DNA of 64,000 bases, from assembly GCF_004354045.1 (NCBI RefSeq), contig NZ_SMRT01000006.1, positions 62,001 through 126,000 of the forward strand. Direction: 5' to 3'. Shown piece by piece: positions 53,287-62,768 of this stretch. How positions within the stretch are numbered: position 1 is the first letter of the stretch; every line of letters starts with the position of its first letter. This DNA comes from Paenibacillus piri (GTDB taxonomy: Bacteria; Bacillota; Bacilli; Paenibacillales; NBRC-103111). The position numbers were made by a program, and so were the translations under genes. The notes below the pieces were generated by a model. It worked only from the letters and a program-made list of their open reading frames with translations, was not told where the DNA came from and did no database searches.

Positions 53287-53749
53287 AATACTGGAAGCTG
53301 CCGTATGGGTGTTCGGCGCGCTGCTGATTGTGCTGCTGGTGCCTAGGAGCAATTACAGGGAAGCCTGCATCAGCTTTTTGTTTATTCAGGTGCCTACGTG
53401 GGTGCTGGGATTGGTTGCCGTTCAGCTCGGACTTCTTCAATATCCGAGCCGGTTTCTTGCGTATGCCTCGGGCACCAGCTTTACATACGAATTTTTTGCG
53501 CTGCCGGTCGTTAGCGCTATATATAATTTGTATTATCCTTCCGGCAAAAAGCCGGCCTGGAGAGTCGGCTACATCTTCATCTTTGCAGGCTCCCTGACCG
53601 GAGCGGAGATGATCATTGAAAAGTATACGGACCTTGTCGAATATATTCATTGGCACTGGTCGATTAGTTTGATCTCCGTCACGGTCACGCTGCAATGTTC
53701 TCAATGGTTTTACAGCTGGTTTCTAAAGGGGCGCGCCCGGATTATTTAA
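53270..53749 (+). CDS. CBO0543 family membrane protein, second paralogue
   Basis: 159 residues from ATG at 53270 (GGAGTG upstream). Aligns in layout with the preceding protein: TQVPTWVLGLV-type TM2, YPSRFLAYASGTSFTYEF, YYPSGKKP and EKYTDLVEYIHWHW. Divergent tandem duplicates, likely forming a hetero-oligomer. Function unknown. Confidence 0.75.
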   Translation: MEDMNKILEAAVWVFGALLIVLLVPRSNYREACISFLFIQVPTWVLGLVAVQLGLLQYPSRFLAYASGTSFTYEFFALPVVSAIYNLYYPSGKKPAWRVGYIFIFAGSLTGAEMIIEKYTDLVEYIHWHWSISLISVTVTLQCSQWFYSWFLKGRARII

Positions 53750-53780
53750 GTTGAATAGCTGTTTTATTATTTCTGTCGTC

Positions 53781-55433
53781 TCAATACGTAATCTTTACAG
53801 TCCGGGTAGCGTCGACAAAGTCCACCCTGGCGCCGAGCACCTCGGCCAGCAGCCGGACAGGCACCATCGTATTTTCCCCGATCAGCTTCGCGGGAGTGTC
53901 CGTCTTCCGAAGCTCCCCGTTGATGTTAACCTCATTTTTCGTTGTATACAGCGTAACTTTCAAGCTGCCTTTCGTATAGAGGGCGGCACGCTCTTTTTCG
54001 TCCCATTCGACCGTTGCGCCCAAAGCTGCGGCCAGATCGCGGATATATAAATAGGAGAAGCCGTCAACGATCACGGGAGTTCGCTTCATCGGAAAGCTGA
54101 TCCCGTCAATCTGGTAGCTGCTGTCGTCAAGACCGAAGCTGGCCGTCCGCTGGATGGGCACGGTTGAAACGAAATACTTCTTGTAAGCGGCAGAGTCCTT
54201 ATGCAGCTTGGAGGTGCCGACCTTCGGCGCGGGCTCCGTCGTGAAATCCCATTCTTTAACCTCCGTTGTCGAGCTGCCGTCGCTTTTGGTCACCTGCAGG
54301 TTCAGCTTTACATGATAGCTGGCATCCGCCTCCAGCGGCTTTCGCGACATCACGATGACCGCGTGGGACAGATTGGGATCGTTATCGGGCGAATTGACCC
54401 AAGTATCGACGGGCCGCCCCTTGCCGTCCAGCAGTTCGGCCCCAAGCAATTTGATCTTCTCTACGGAAGAGCCGTAATATTGGGCCATAATCGGGTAGCC
54501 GACCGGGAATTTTCCGTCTGCATGGATACCCAGCGGGTCGGGAGTTTCGTTGCCGTTGAAGGCGGTAGGCACATGACGGTCGCCGGCGGCAGGCGAAACG
54601 ACGAGCTGCGGCTCAGGGTCGGGTTGAAGGCCGAATTCCAGAATCGTATAATCGCGGACCTTGCCGATTCCGATTTCTTGAATATACGGGTTCAAAAACG
54701 GGTTCCGGTGATAAGGCGCATCGAATAAAGCGTCGATCGCCTCGCTGCTCGTGCCGGAAAAATATGCGGCGTCTTCTCCTACGGCCGATGTGTAGCCGAA
54801 ATAAGCGGCTCGCTCTAACGGTGTTACACCGACAAATCCACTCTTTCCCGCCTCCTGGGTATGAAGGCTTTCCGTGCTCGTATCGCTTTGCTTCACTTTA
54901 TTGATATCCAGGTAACGGGCATGGGCGGCCGCGCTGGCGTTTAACTGCTCATTCAGCTTGACGGAAGGCAGCCCATGAAGGATGCGGTAATCGTTAATCG
55001 CGGCAAGCGTGTCCAGTTGATCGGGACCGACGGACGGATATTGCTTGATCGCATCCTGGGCTACGGTGAAGCTCCACGATTTCTCCAACGGCTGGTAACC
55101 CGGAAATTTCAACGAAATTTTTACAAGATTGAGGCCGGGAGCCAAATCTCGGGTCGGAGTATAAGTGAAGGTTCCTTTCGCTTTGTCGTATACGGCCGGT
55201 ACGCTTTCCCCGTTCACATACATCGCATAGGAAGTCGGTATATCGGCAGTATCGCTTTTGAAATAAAACGTAATCGTCGGCTTCGTAACACCGACTGTTT
55301 GTTTGGGGACACCCTCATAGCTATATGAAAACGCGTTGGCCTGCTGCGCCGGAAAGGCGAGACTGACACACCAGATCAATAGCGTCAGCGAAAGTGCTGC
55401 CATATAGCCGCGCAGCTTTCGGGACGGATTCAT
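53781..55433 (-). CDS. Secreted CAP-domain protein with copper-amine-oxidase-like domain
   Basis: 550 residues. Signal peptide to about residue 35 (ANA). An Ig-like/Cadherin-type N-terminal domain (36-125), then a CAP/SCP domain (130-270, INDYRILHGLPSVKLNEQLNASAAAHARYL, HRNPFLNPYIQEIGIG), a third beta domain (about 290-400), and the copper-amine-oxidase N-terminal-like domain (440-550, IRDLAAALGATVEWDEKERAALY, VPVRLLAEVLGARVDF) common on Paenibacillus wall proteins. GGAGGAG lies before the ATG. Probably wall-associated; CAP activity unknown. Confidence 0.87.
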   Translation of the reverse strand: MNPSRKLRGYMAALSLTLLIWCVSLAFPAQQANAFSYSYEGVPKQTVGVTKPTITFYFKSDTADIPTSYAMYVNGESVPAVYDKAKGTFTYTPTRDLAPGLNLVKISLKFPGYQPLEKSWSFTVAQDAIKQYPSVGPDQLDTLAAINDYRILHGLPSVKLNEQLNASAAAHARYLDINKVKQSDTSTESLHTQEAGKSGFVGVTPLERAAYFGYTSAVGEDAAYFSGTSSEAIDALFDAPYHRNPFLNPYIQEIGIGKVRDYTILEFGLQPDPEPQLVVSPAAGDRHVPTAFNGNETPDPLGIHADGKFPVGYPIMAQYYGSSVEKIKLLGAELLDGKGRPVDTWVNSPDNDPNLSHAVIVMSRKPLEADASYHVKLNLQVTKSDGSSTTEVKEWDFTTEPAPKVGTSKLHKDSAAYKKYFVSTVPIQRTASFGLDDSSYQIDGISFPMKRTPVIVDGFSYLYIRDLAAALGATVEWDEKERAALYTKGSLKVTLYTTKNEVNINGELRKTDTPAKLIGENTMVPVRLLAEVLGARVDFVDATRTVKITY

Positions 55434-55824
55434 GTTTCGATCTCCTCCTTGAATAAGTTAGGCTAGCCTTGACTGCCGCCTTGTTCAAGTCGTTCGGCGG
55501 CATCACTATATTTCGGCAAGTACAGCCTGAATTCCTCTGAGAAAATGTTCCCAATAGTGGCGGAACATTGTCGAATAACCGATGGATGGCCGCGCATATT
55601 GCTCATTATGTCGAGAAATGTAATTCCAGAATCGCGTTTTTATGTAATATATATGTAACTTTACGTATAGAAAATCAATAATCGGGCTCAAAATCAATAT
55701 TACATTGTCATTTATATTGACATTCACATAACATGAGTGTAAAGTGAATTCCAATTATCATCTGCAGGATCGGGGATTTATTGATGCGGCTGCGATAGCC
55801 GCCGACTATGAAGGAGGGGATTTC
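55434..55824. other. Intergenic region upstream of the adenosine deaminase gene
   Basis: AT-rich. TTGACA at 55717-55722 with TAAAGT 17 bp downstream (55740-55745) is a possible rightward promoter. GGAGGAG near 55440 belongs to the leftward gene. Confidence 0.4.
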
Positions 55825-56859
55825 ATGAACGCCCGGGAATTGGAGACAGCTGTGCGAAAAATGCCGAAGGTCGATCTTCACCTTCATTTGGACGGATGTG
55901 TGAAGCCGGGAACTATTGTGGCGCTTGCGTCAGAGCAGCGCATAACGCTGCCGGCTTCCGGCAAGGAGAAGCTGCTGTCGTACATGCAGGTCGACGCGCA
56001 TTGCGACAGCCTCCGCCACTATTTGCAAAAGTTTGACTTTACGCTTCGATTCCTGCAAACGGCCGGCGCACTGCGGCGGATTGCCCGCGAAGCTGTGGAA
56101 CAATCGGCCGAGCATCATTGCCGTTATATCGAGGTCCGATTTGCTCCGCAGCTTCACCGGAGAGGCGGGCTCACCGTGGATGAGGCGATACATTGGGCGC
56201 TTGAAGGCTTGAAGGAAGGCGAAAGCCGGTTCGGCGTGAAAGCCCGGCTGATCGCGATTTGCATGAGGCATCATTCGGAGGCGGACAACCGGGAGGTCAT
56301 TGAAGCGGCGGCACGATTCCGCGACAAAGGAGTTGTTGCCGTCGATCTCGCCGGCGATGAAGCGTCGTATCCGGCCGAGCGCTTCCGCGGTACGTTTGCG
56401 CTGGCGCAAAAGCTGGGCGTTCCCGTTACGATTCATGCCGGAGAAGCGGCGGGCCCCGACAATGTATATGAAGCGATCACACGGCTCGGTGCCGTTCGTA
56501 TCGGTCATGGCGTAAGAGTGCAGGAGGATCCTTCCGTTATGGAGCTGGTCAGGCAGCGAAATATCCCGCTGGAGCTTTGTCCGGTCAGCAATATTCAGAC
56601 GAAGGCGGTACAGGATTGGCCGTCGTATCCGATCCGCCGCTATTTCGACCAGGGCTTGCTGCTCACGATCAATACCGACAATCCGACGGTATCCGGCACA
56701 ACCATTACTGCGGAGTATATGGCCATCGCGGAAAAATTCGGCTTTACGCTGTCCGAGCTCGTCAGGCTCGTGATGAACGGCGTAGAGGCGGCTTTCCTGG
56801 AGGAGTCGGAGAAGCGGTCATTGCGACTGGAAATGGAGCGGCTGTTCCTCGAAATATAA
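55825..56859 (+). CDS. add: Adenosine deaminase
   Basis: 344 residues from ATG at 55825 with AAGGAGGGG 5 nt upstream (the longer in-frame GTG at 55744 has no site). Zinc-binding HLHLDG at residues 17-22, then catalytic HAGE near residue 212, GHGVR near 235 and the Asp pair in NTDNPTVSGT near 290. Converts adenosine to inosine. Purine salvage enzyme, cytoplasmic; monocistronic. Confidence 0.92.
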   Translation: MNARELETAVRKMPKVDLHLHLDGCVKPGTIVALASEQRITLPASGKEKLLSYMQVDAHCDSLRHYLQKFDFTLRFLQTAGALRRIAREAVEQSAEHHCRYIEVRFAPQLHRRGGLTVDEAIHWALEGLKEGESRFGVKARLIAICMRHHSEADNREVIEAAARFRDKGVVAVDLAGDEASYPAERFRGTFALAQKLGVPVTIHAGEAAGPDNVYEAITRLGAVRIGHGVRVQEDPSVMELVRQRNIPLELCPVSNIQTKAVQDWPSYPIRRYFDQGLLLTINTDNPTVSGTTITAEYMAIAEKFGFTLSELVRLVMNGVEAAFLEESEKRSLRLEMERLFLEI

Positions 56860-56973
56860 CAGCGTCGTAAAGCCCGGTTCCTTTTATTTTCCCGGAAGGC
56901 GTGGTATGATGAATTTTTGTATGACTCGGCAGTATAATCCGTCATAAGTTCATGTTGGCTGGGAGTGCATCAT

Positions 56974-57913
56974 GTGGTCAAGTCAGAAAAAATCATTTAC
57001 ATCATACTAGCTTTGGTTGTCGTTTCATGGGGCTTGAATATTGTGATGGTAAAATATTTGACCGCCTTTATTCCGCCGATGCTGGTGGCCGCCATAAGGA
57101 TGCCGCTGGCCGGCATCGCGCTGCTTCCGTTCGTTTTTAAAAAATACGGCTTGTACAAGCCAAACGCGAAGGAATGGCTGCTGCTTGGCTTGATCGGGGC
57201 GATGTCGATTTTTTTTTCACCAATTGTTTTTGGCATACGGGGTGGTGACTACTTCGGCGACGAATGCTTCCCTCATACTCGGATTAAACCCGCTGACGAC
57301 CGCCTTGCTGGCGTCCGTTTTTGTCGGAGAGAAGCTTAATTTGAAGTTGGGGATCGGCATTTTGATCGGTTTTGCGGGAGTCGTACTGGTCGTAACGTCC
57401 AAATCGGCCGGAGCGTCCGTCGTGGCTTCGGGCTGGGGCGATATGATTATGCTCCTGTCGATGCTTGCTTATGTCATCGGCGGTCTGCTGATTAAGAAGC
57501 TATCCGCTTTTCCGATCCCTACCCTTGTCGTAACGGCGTATTCGACCATCATCGGAGGCGTGATGCTGAATGCCGCAACGATCGTTATGATGGGACCTTC
57601 CTCCTATACGGACGTTCATGTTACGGCTTTGGCCTGGATCATTATGCTGCTGTCCGCGTGGGGCGCATCGTCGCTCGGCACTTTGGGCTGGAATCACGGA
57701 ATCAAGCGTCTCGGCGCCAATCGTACGGCTATGTTTATTAATGCAATGCCATTTGCCAGTATGGTTGGCGGCATATTGTTTCTGAACGAAAGGATCGGTT
57801 GGATTCATGCTGCGGCATTCGTCATGACTACGCTCGGCATCGTGGTGGGTATGATGAAAACGGGGGATCGCGGACGGCTGCCGCTCAAGACGGCGAAATC
57901 GGCCCAGTCCTAA
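56974..57913 (+). pseudogene. EamA/DMT family transporter with a frameshift in a T9 run
   Basis: The first frame, from GTG at 56974 (GGGAG upstream), encodes EamA repeat 1 up to LLLGLIGAMSIFF; the second frame continues HQLFLAYGVVTTSATNASLILGLNPL and the rest of a ten-helix DMT permease to 57913. One extra T in T9 at 57209-57217 breaks the frame: T8 would give about 312 residues. Apart from this point both parts look intact, so this could be a sequencing error, a recent inactivation or slippage control. Transports a small metabolite outward. Confidence 0.8.
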
Positions 57914-58061
57914 TTCCGGTATCAAGCTTTCGCCGGCTTGCTGCAAAATGAATAAAAATACGTTCGTTTTCTGCGGTCGTCATTTGTGGTACACTGGAGT
58001 CAATTGGGGCTAATGACCCATGTCGCTCTTAGGTCTCGTCGGATAAAAGGAGGCAGTACCC

Positions 58062-59525
58062 ATGAGTTTCGGCCGTGTCGCAGGTCCGGCGGCAGCCATT
58101 ATGGCCCCGTTCCTTTTGTTTTTTTATTTGAAAGCGCATCCTCGGATCGACATACTGTTCGTCGCGCCAAGCGGCCACTTTTATATCGTCAGCTCCGTTG
58201 CGCTCTTATCGACCGTTATTGCGATTGCGGTCGGCATAGCCGGGGGCCGCGTCAGAAACGTCAAGGTAAGCTTCTTGTCGTTGGCGTTTATTTCTTTGGC
58301 CGAGGTATTTGCGGTTCACGGTCTGTCGACGCCCAACTTTCTTATTCATGCGTCCCATCTGCCGGGCGTCGCTTCGCAGCTAAGCATTTTATTGGCCAGC
58401 TTTTGGCTGTGGATGTCCTCCTTATCGTCCGATTCGCAGTTAACCTTGTGGTTTTCGCGCGGGAAGGGCGGCCTTATCCCATTCTGGACCGTCGCTCTCG
58501 GACTGATCGGCCTCGCAGGGCTGCTGTTCCCTCATATGCTCGACCTCATTCCATTGGATCGCGATCCGCTGAAATGGGTTGCTACGGGCCTGATCGTTAC
58601 CCTTAATGCAATGACGATGTTCCGCTATTTTCAATCTTACCGGTATTCGCGATTTCCGCTTCAATCGTCAATTTTTTACAGCTGCGGGTGGCTGGTTGTC
58701 GCTCAGTTCATTATGGTGCTGGGTGAAACCTGGAAGCTTAGCTGGTGGACGTACCATTTTTTACTGCTGGCCTCGATGGTAGTCATGCTGGCCGGTTTAT
58801 TCAAGCAATATGCGGCGTCCCGTTCGCTAAGCATGGCCGTCCGAATGCTGTTTACGAATGATCCGATCGAGCGGATTACCGACTGCCTTTCCCCCGGGGT
58901 GAAGGCGTTAATACTCGCCACGGAAGCGAAGGATACATATACGGCCGGGCATAATTTGCGGGTAACGCTGTATGCGTTAAGGCTCGGGGAAGAAATGCAG
59001 CTGACGCCGGAGCAGCTGCGGGCGCTGTCGCAAGGAACGATTATTCATGATGTCGGGAAAATCGATATCCCCGATGCGGTATTGAACAAGCCGGGACGGC
59101 TGACGCCGGAAGAGCGGCTTATCATCGAGCAGCATCCGGTCAAGGGCTATGACATGTGCAGGTCGCTGGGCTTCATGAAGGAGGAGCTTGCCATTATCCG
59201 CTCCCATCACGAGAAGTGGGATGGTACCGGTTATCCCGACCGGCTTCGCGGAGAGCAGATCCCACTGCTGGCCCGAATTGTTGCCGTCGCAGACGTATAT
59301 GACGCGTTAACGTCAACCCGGTCCTACCGTAAAGCATGGACGCACCGCGATGCCATCCAGTTTCTTGCCGGGCATAAAGGGACGCATTTTGATGAGGTCT
59401 GCGTGGACGCCTGGATTCGGATATGCGAGCGGGACCCGCAAGTCTATGAATATCCGCTCCATCTTATAAGCGATAAGAAGAGCTATCATTCGCCGCAGAC
59501 GGATCAGGACGCTATCGTCTCGTAA
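58062..59525 (+). CDS. Membrane-anchored HD-GYP domain protein
   Basis: 487 residues, AGGAGG before ATG. N-terminal 270 residues have seven or eight membrane segments acting as a sensor module. The C-terminal HD-GYP phosphodiesterase domain carries HNLRVTLYA (first His), HDVGKIDIP (HD pair), IIRSHHEKWDGTGYP (HHExxDGxGYP) and VADVYDAL. Degrades cyclic di-GMP. Membrane signal unknown. Followed by a terminator. Confidence 0.9.
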   Translation: MSFGRVAGPAAAIMAPFLLFFYLKAHPRIDILFVAPSGHFYIVSSVALLSTVIAIAVGIAGGRVRNVKVSFLSLAFISLAEVFAVHGLSTPNFLIHASHLPGVASQLSILLASFWLWMSSLSSDSQLTLWFSRGKGGLIPFWTVALGLIGLAGLLFPHMLDLIPLDRDPLKWVATGLIVTLNAMTMFRYFQSYRYSRFPLQSSIFYSCGWLVVAQFIMVLGETWKLSWWTYHFLLLASMVVMLAGLFKQYAASRSLSMAVRMLFTNDPIERITDCLSPGVKALILATEAKDTYTAGHNLRVTLYALRLGEEMQLTPEQLRALSQGTIIHDVGKIDIPDAVLNKPGRLTPEERLIIEQHPVKGYDMCRSLGFMKEELAIIRSHHEKWDGTGYPDRLRGEQIPLLARIVAVADVYDALTSTRSYRKAWTHRDAIQFLAGHKGTHFDEVCVDAWIRICERDPQVYEYPLHLISDKKSYHSPQTDQDAIVS

Positions 59526-59550
59526 TCGGCTGTATAACCTGTGACAAAAC

Positions 59551-59573
59551 ACTCCCGCCGCGGAGTTTTTTTT
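59551..59573 (+). terminator. Terminator after the HD-GYP gene
   Basis: ACTCC-cgccgc-GGAGT followed by T8. Confidence 0.75.
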
Positions 59574-59689
59574 CTGGCTATTTGCTGCGGATAACCGTTA
59601 TAATTTTCAGCATAGCTGAACGAATCCGGCTTTTAACCGACAGGACTTGGGTCCGATCGTTGAAATCATATGAAAGCGAGTGAAGCGTG

Positions 59690-60799
59690 ATGAGTCGAGC
59701 AGATCGCTCTTTATCCGGCAAGCCGTTCAAACTGCTGAAAAACCGAGTTTGGCGGACATATTCCGGCGGCAAGTTTCTGGAGCAATGGCAGGGAGCGCAG
59801 CAGGCGGAGGATACCAGTTTTCCGGAGGAGTGGGTCGCCTCCACGGTCATAGCCAAAAACGTCGGCAGGGAGCATATACAGGAAGGGCTTAGCCTGGTCG
59901 CTTTGGATAATGGACAAACCGCCCCGCTGCTCGATCTTATTGCATCCGATCCCGAAGCTTATCTGGGAAAAGCCCACACGGATCGGTACGGTGCGCAGAC
60001 GGCGGTGCTGGTCAAGGTGCTGGATGCGTCCGAGCGCTTGACCATTCAGGTGCATCCGGATCGGGCGTTCGCAGCGGACGTGTTTCAATCGCAATTCGGC
60101 AAAACCGAAGCCTGGTATGTGTTGGGCGGAAGAGCGATCGATGGCGAGGAGCCGTATGTGCTGTTCGGATTTAAATCGGGCGTAACGAAAGAACGATGGC
60201 GGGAGCTGTTCGTCCGACAGGATATCGCGGGAATGATCGATGCGCTTCACCGCATTCCCGTGCGGGAAGGGGACGTATTTCTGGTTGAAGGCGGTATTCC
60301 GCATGCGATCGGCAGCGGCTGCTTTTTGATCGAGATTCAGGAACCGACCGATCTTACGCTGCGGGTTGAGCGGACGACGCCTAAAGGCAACGCGGTGCCG
60401 GATTTGGCCTGCCATCAGGGCATCGGCTTCGAGCGGATGCTCGACTGCTTCCACTACGGGACGCATTCGATCGAAGAAGCCCGCGGCAGATGGCAGAAGA
60501 CGCCGGTTCTGCTCCTGGAATGCGAGGGAGGCAAGCAGTTCGAGCTGATCGGCAAAGACAGTACGGACCGGTTCCGCATGCATACCATTGAGGTGACGGG
60601 CCGGCTGCCTATGGAGGCTGGCGGCAGCTTCGGCATCGCAATTGTCATTTCCGGGTCGGGAACCGTTGCATGGTCGGGCGGGGAGATGGAGATCGGCCAG
60701 TCGGACGAAGTGTTCATCCCTGCCGGAGCCGATGCGCTGGCTTGGAGCAGCAAGGGTGCCGGGCCGTTGAAGGTTGTATTATGTTACCCGCCGGCGTGA
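59690..60799 (+). CDS. manA: Class I mannose-6-phosphate isomerase
   Basis: 369 residues from ATG at 59690. Zinc-binding motifs of type I PMI: IQVHPDRAFA (His), KTEAWYVLGG (Glu) and VFLVEGGIPHAIGSG (His). Cupin barrel with an N-terminal extension beginning FKLLKNRVWRTYSGG. Interconverts mannose-6-phosphate and fructose-6-phosphate, supplying GDP-mannose or entering glycolysis. Length is usual for the short Firmicute form. Followed by a terminator. Confidence 0.85.
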   Translation: MSRADRSLSGKPFKLLKNRVWRTYSGGKFLEQWQGAQQAEDTSFPEEWVASTVIAKNVGREHIQEGLSLVALDNGQTAPLLDLIASDPEAYLGKAHTDRYGAQTAVLVKVLDASERLTIQVHPDRAFAADVFQSQFGKTEAWYVLGGRAIDGEEPYVLFGFKSGVTKERWRELFVRQDIAGMIDALHRIPVREGDVFLVEGGIPHAIGSGCFLIEIQEPTDLTLRVERTTPKGNAVPDLACHQGIGFERMLDCFHYGTHSIEEARGRWQKTPVLLLECEGGKQFELIGKDSTDRFRMHTIEVTGRLPMEAGGSFGIAIVISGSGTVAWSGGEMEIGQSDEVFIPAGADALAWSSKGAGPLKVVLCYPPA

Positions 60800-60839
60800 C
60801 GAGTGCCCTTAAGTCTGGAATATTGCCCCAAAATTGGCG

Positions 60840-60882
60840 AAAACCGCCGATTCCGCTGGCGAGCGGGATTGACGGTTTTTTG
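60840..60882 (+). terminator. Terminator after manA
   Basis: AAAACCG/CGGTTTT outer and CCGC/GCGG inner pairing, followed by T6. Confidence 0.8.
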
Positions 60883-60918
60883 GGTGTTTAGGAAAGTCAG
60901 TATATTTCCGTGTATAAT

Positions 60919-61030
60919 TGGTGGCTCCCCCAAGAGTGAGGTCAGGAGTTGTTTGCACTCTTGGCGAAACCCGGTGGGTACGGGTAAGCGGAAGTCGCTA
61001 CAGAGCTTTGCTTCACTTTTGGGGACTTAG
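60919..61030 (+). ncRNA. Candidate structured RNA, unidentified
   Basis: About 105 nt after TATAAT at 60913-60918. Elements in order: TCCCC able to pair with GGGGA near 61019-61023 (closing stem); a perfect 9-bp stem CCAAGAGTG / CACTCTTGG around a 17-19-nt loop; a 5-bp hairpin ACCCG-gtgggta-CGGGT; a short AGC/GCT hairpin. No coding potential, and it lies between converging genes, so an independent small RNA rather than a leader. It matches no riboswitch or housekeeping RNA that I can name. Confidence 0.5.
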
Positions 61031-61032
61031 TT

Positions 61033-62466
61033 TTAATTTGCCGCGGGCAATGGGGAATTCGCCGGGGCAGGGTTATCCTTGCTCAGTCTGACGGACAAGA
61101 CGACGGAACCGCCTTTTTTCAACGGATTCGTGTCGCGCAGCTGCGTCCGCAGTCCGACCTCCTGCAGGCCGCTTACATTCAACGTCATCGGGAACGATTC
61201 CTGCTTCATCAACGTGCTGTTGCCGTCCTCGATGACATACAGGTCGACAAAATCGGTTTTGTCCTGGCTGACCAGCTCGATGGTCAAAAAGTTATAATCC
61301 ATTGGCTTGACGGCAGTTTCGATCTCCCCGCTTTTGCGGATATTTTTCGTAATGGTTCCCGCATTAGCGGCAGTGCCCTGCGTTTTAAAATAATCGCGGA
61401 CATTTGATGCGCTCTGTCCCCAGCCTGAGCCCGATCCAGAAGAGCCGCCCTCGGGTCCGTTGCCGGAGTTCCAGTTTGACCCTCCGGAGCCCCAGTTCGA
61501 CCCTCCGGAACCCCAGCTTGAGCCGGTCCCCGCTCCTCCCGACCCGGACGATCCCCCGGTTCCCATAGCGGCCTGATCCAGATCAATGGTCGAATAATCG
61601 GCCAGCCAGAAGTTTTTCTTCAAATAATTGTAAATACGGTTCAAAATCGTTACGGCTTCCGCCCGCGTCACTTTATCCAACGGACGGAAGTAGCCTTCAT
61701 TGGTTGCCGTCATAATGCCGGAAGAATGCAGGCTGGCAAGTACGCTGGCCTGGGCGTTGGAGAAGCCGTCCGTGCCGAACTGGCAGTCGGCTATCCCTGT
61801 CCCCATAAAGAGCGATGGGAGGACGCCGTTGCTGGTCGAAATTTGCGCATTGGCCGAATCGAGACGGCCGTCGGCATGAACCGCGCTATTATACTCGTCG
61901 TCGGTTTTAAATATTTTATAGGGAATATCCTTGAAGCCTGAGACGACGGAGCATACGTCATTCGGCGAGAGCCGGCGGTCGATCATCCGCGTGTCAAAAA
62001 ACGAATACAGCATATTCGCCAGCTGCAGCCGGTTCAACTGCGTGTCGGGACGGAACGTAAGCTGGCCGTTCGAGCTTAATCCGTACACGCCCCATTGGAA
62101 CGAAGTGTCAAAAAGCTCCGAGATTTGCTTATACGCCCAATGGTCCTGCGGCACATCCGCAAAGCCGTTTATTTTGGAAATACCCTGTGCATACAAATTG
62201 GGCCGATACGTATCGAACAGCTGGTACATCATTTTCGTCCATTCCGCTTTGCTGATCGGATTGCCGGGCCGGAAAGTCCCGTCCGGATAGCCGCTCAAAA
62301 TCTGCCTCTCCGCCATCAGATTAATGGAACCGATCGACCAGCTGTCTTTTTGCGGGTTCACATCGCTGAACGTGACGGCCGCGCGGGCCGCTGATCCCGG
62401 AACCATCCAGACTGCCGCCAACAAAACAAGGACCCCTTTTTTGATCGTGCTGCGAATCTTGCTCAT
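61033..62466 (-). CDS. SLH-domain surface protein
   Basis: 477 residues from ATG at 62466 with GGAGG 8 nt upstream. Signal peptide to about residue 29 (ARA). Three SLH modules (about 32-90 SGYPDGTFRPGNPISKAEW; 95-155; 230-290 YFRPLDKVTRAEAVTILNRIY), which bind pyruvylated wall polymer. A Gly/Ser/Trp-rich low-complexity linker (300-360) leads to a C-terminal beta domain (about 370-470). Non-covalent cell-surface protein; role of the C-terminal domain unknown. Confidence 0.87.
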   Translation of the reverse strand: MSKIRSTIKKGVLVLLAAVWMVPGSAARAAVTFSDVNPQKDSWSIGSINLMAERQILSGYPDGTFRPGNPISKAEWTKMMYQLFDTYRPNLYAQGISKINGFADVPQDHWAYKQISELFDTSFQWGVYGLSSNGQLTFRPDTQLNRLQLANMLYSFFDTRMIDRRLSPNDVCSVVSGFKDIPYKIFKTDDEYNSAVHADGRLDSANAQISTSNGVLPSLFMGTGIADCQFGTDGFSNAQASVLASLHSSGIMTATNEGYFRPLDKVTRAEAVTILNRIYNYLKKNFWLADYSTIDLDQAAMGTGGSSGSGGAGTGSSWGSGGSNWGSGGSNWNSGNGPEGGSSGSGSGWGQSASNVRDYFKTQGTAANAGTITKNIRKSGEIETAVKPMDYNFLTIELVSQDKTDFVDLYVIEDGNSTLMKQESFPMTLNVSGLQEVGLRTQLRDTNPLKKGGSVVLSVRLSKDNPAPANSPLPAAN

Positions 62467-62768
62467 CTCAACAACCTCCAATCTCCCTTTTTATATCGGT
62501 CAAATGACGAAAAATGTTTACACGATACGCAAAACTTGCCGGAACTGGCCGCCATTTCAGTCAAAAAAATGCATTTTTCGGGTCAATCCGATTATTTTCC
62601 CGATAAAGATAAAATTTTTTGGCTGCAATACCGATATAAACGTTATGGTGAAATGCAGAAAAACGATCATGTTTTGGGGAAGTGTGAATAGGCGGTGATT
62701 TTAATTAAGTGATGGTTCGATGCAACGCTGGATGAAGTTGAAAATTGATGAATTAAGGAGCGATACCA
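62467..62768. other. Divergent intergenic region
   Basis: 302 bp, AT-rich in the middle, between the SLH protein (leftward) and the secreted protein (rightward). Should contain both promoters; no clear consensus pair was found. Confidence 0.3.

Noticed and set aside
60919..61030. SRP (4.5S) RNA
   Set aside because: A GGTCAGGA stretch is present, but the conserved GGAAGCAGCC apical loop and domain layout of SRP RNA are missing.
61440..61560. Short tandem repeats
   Set aside because: These are the Gly/Ser/Trp-rich coding linker of the SLH protein, not a CRISPR array or independent repeat.
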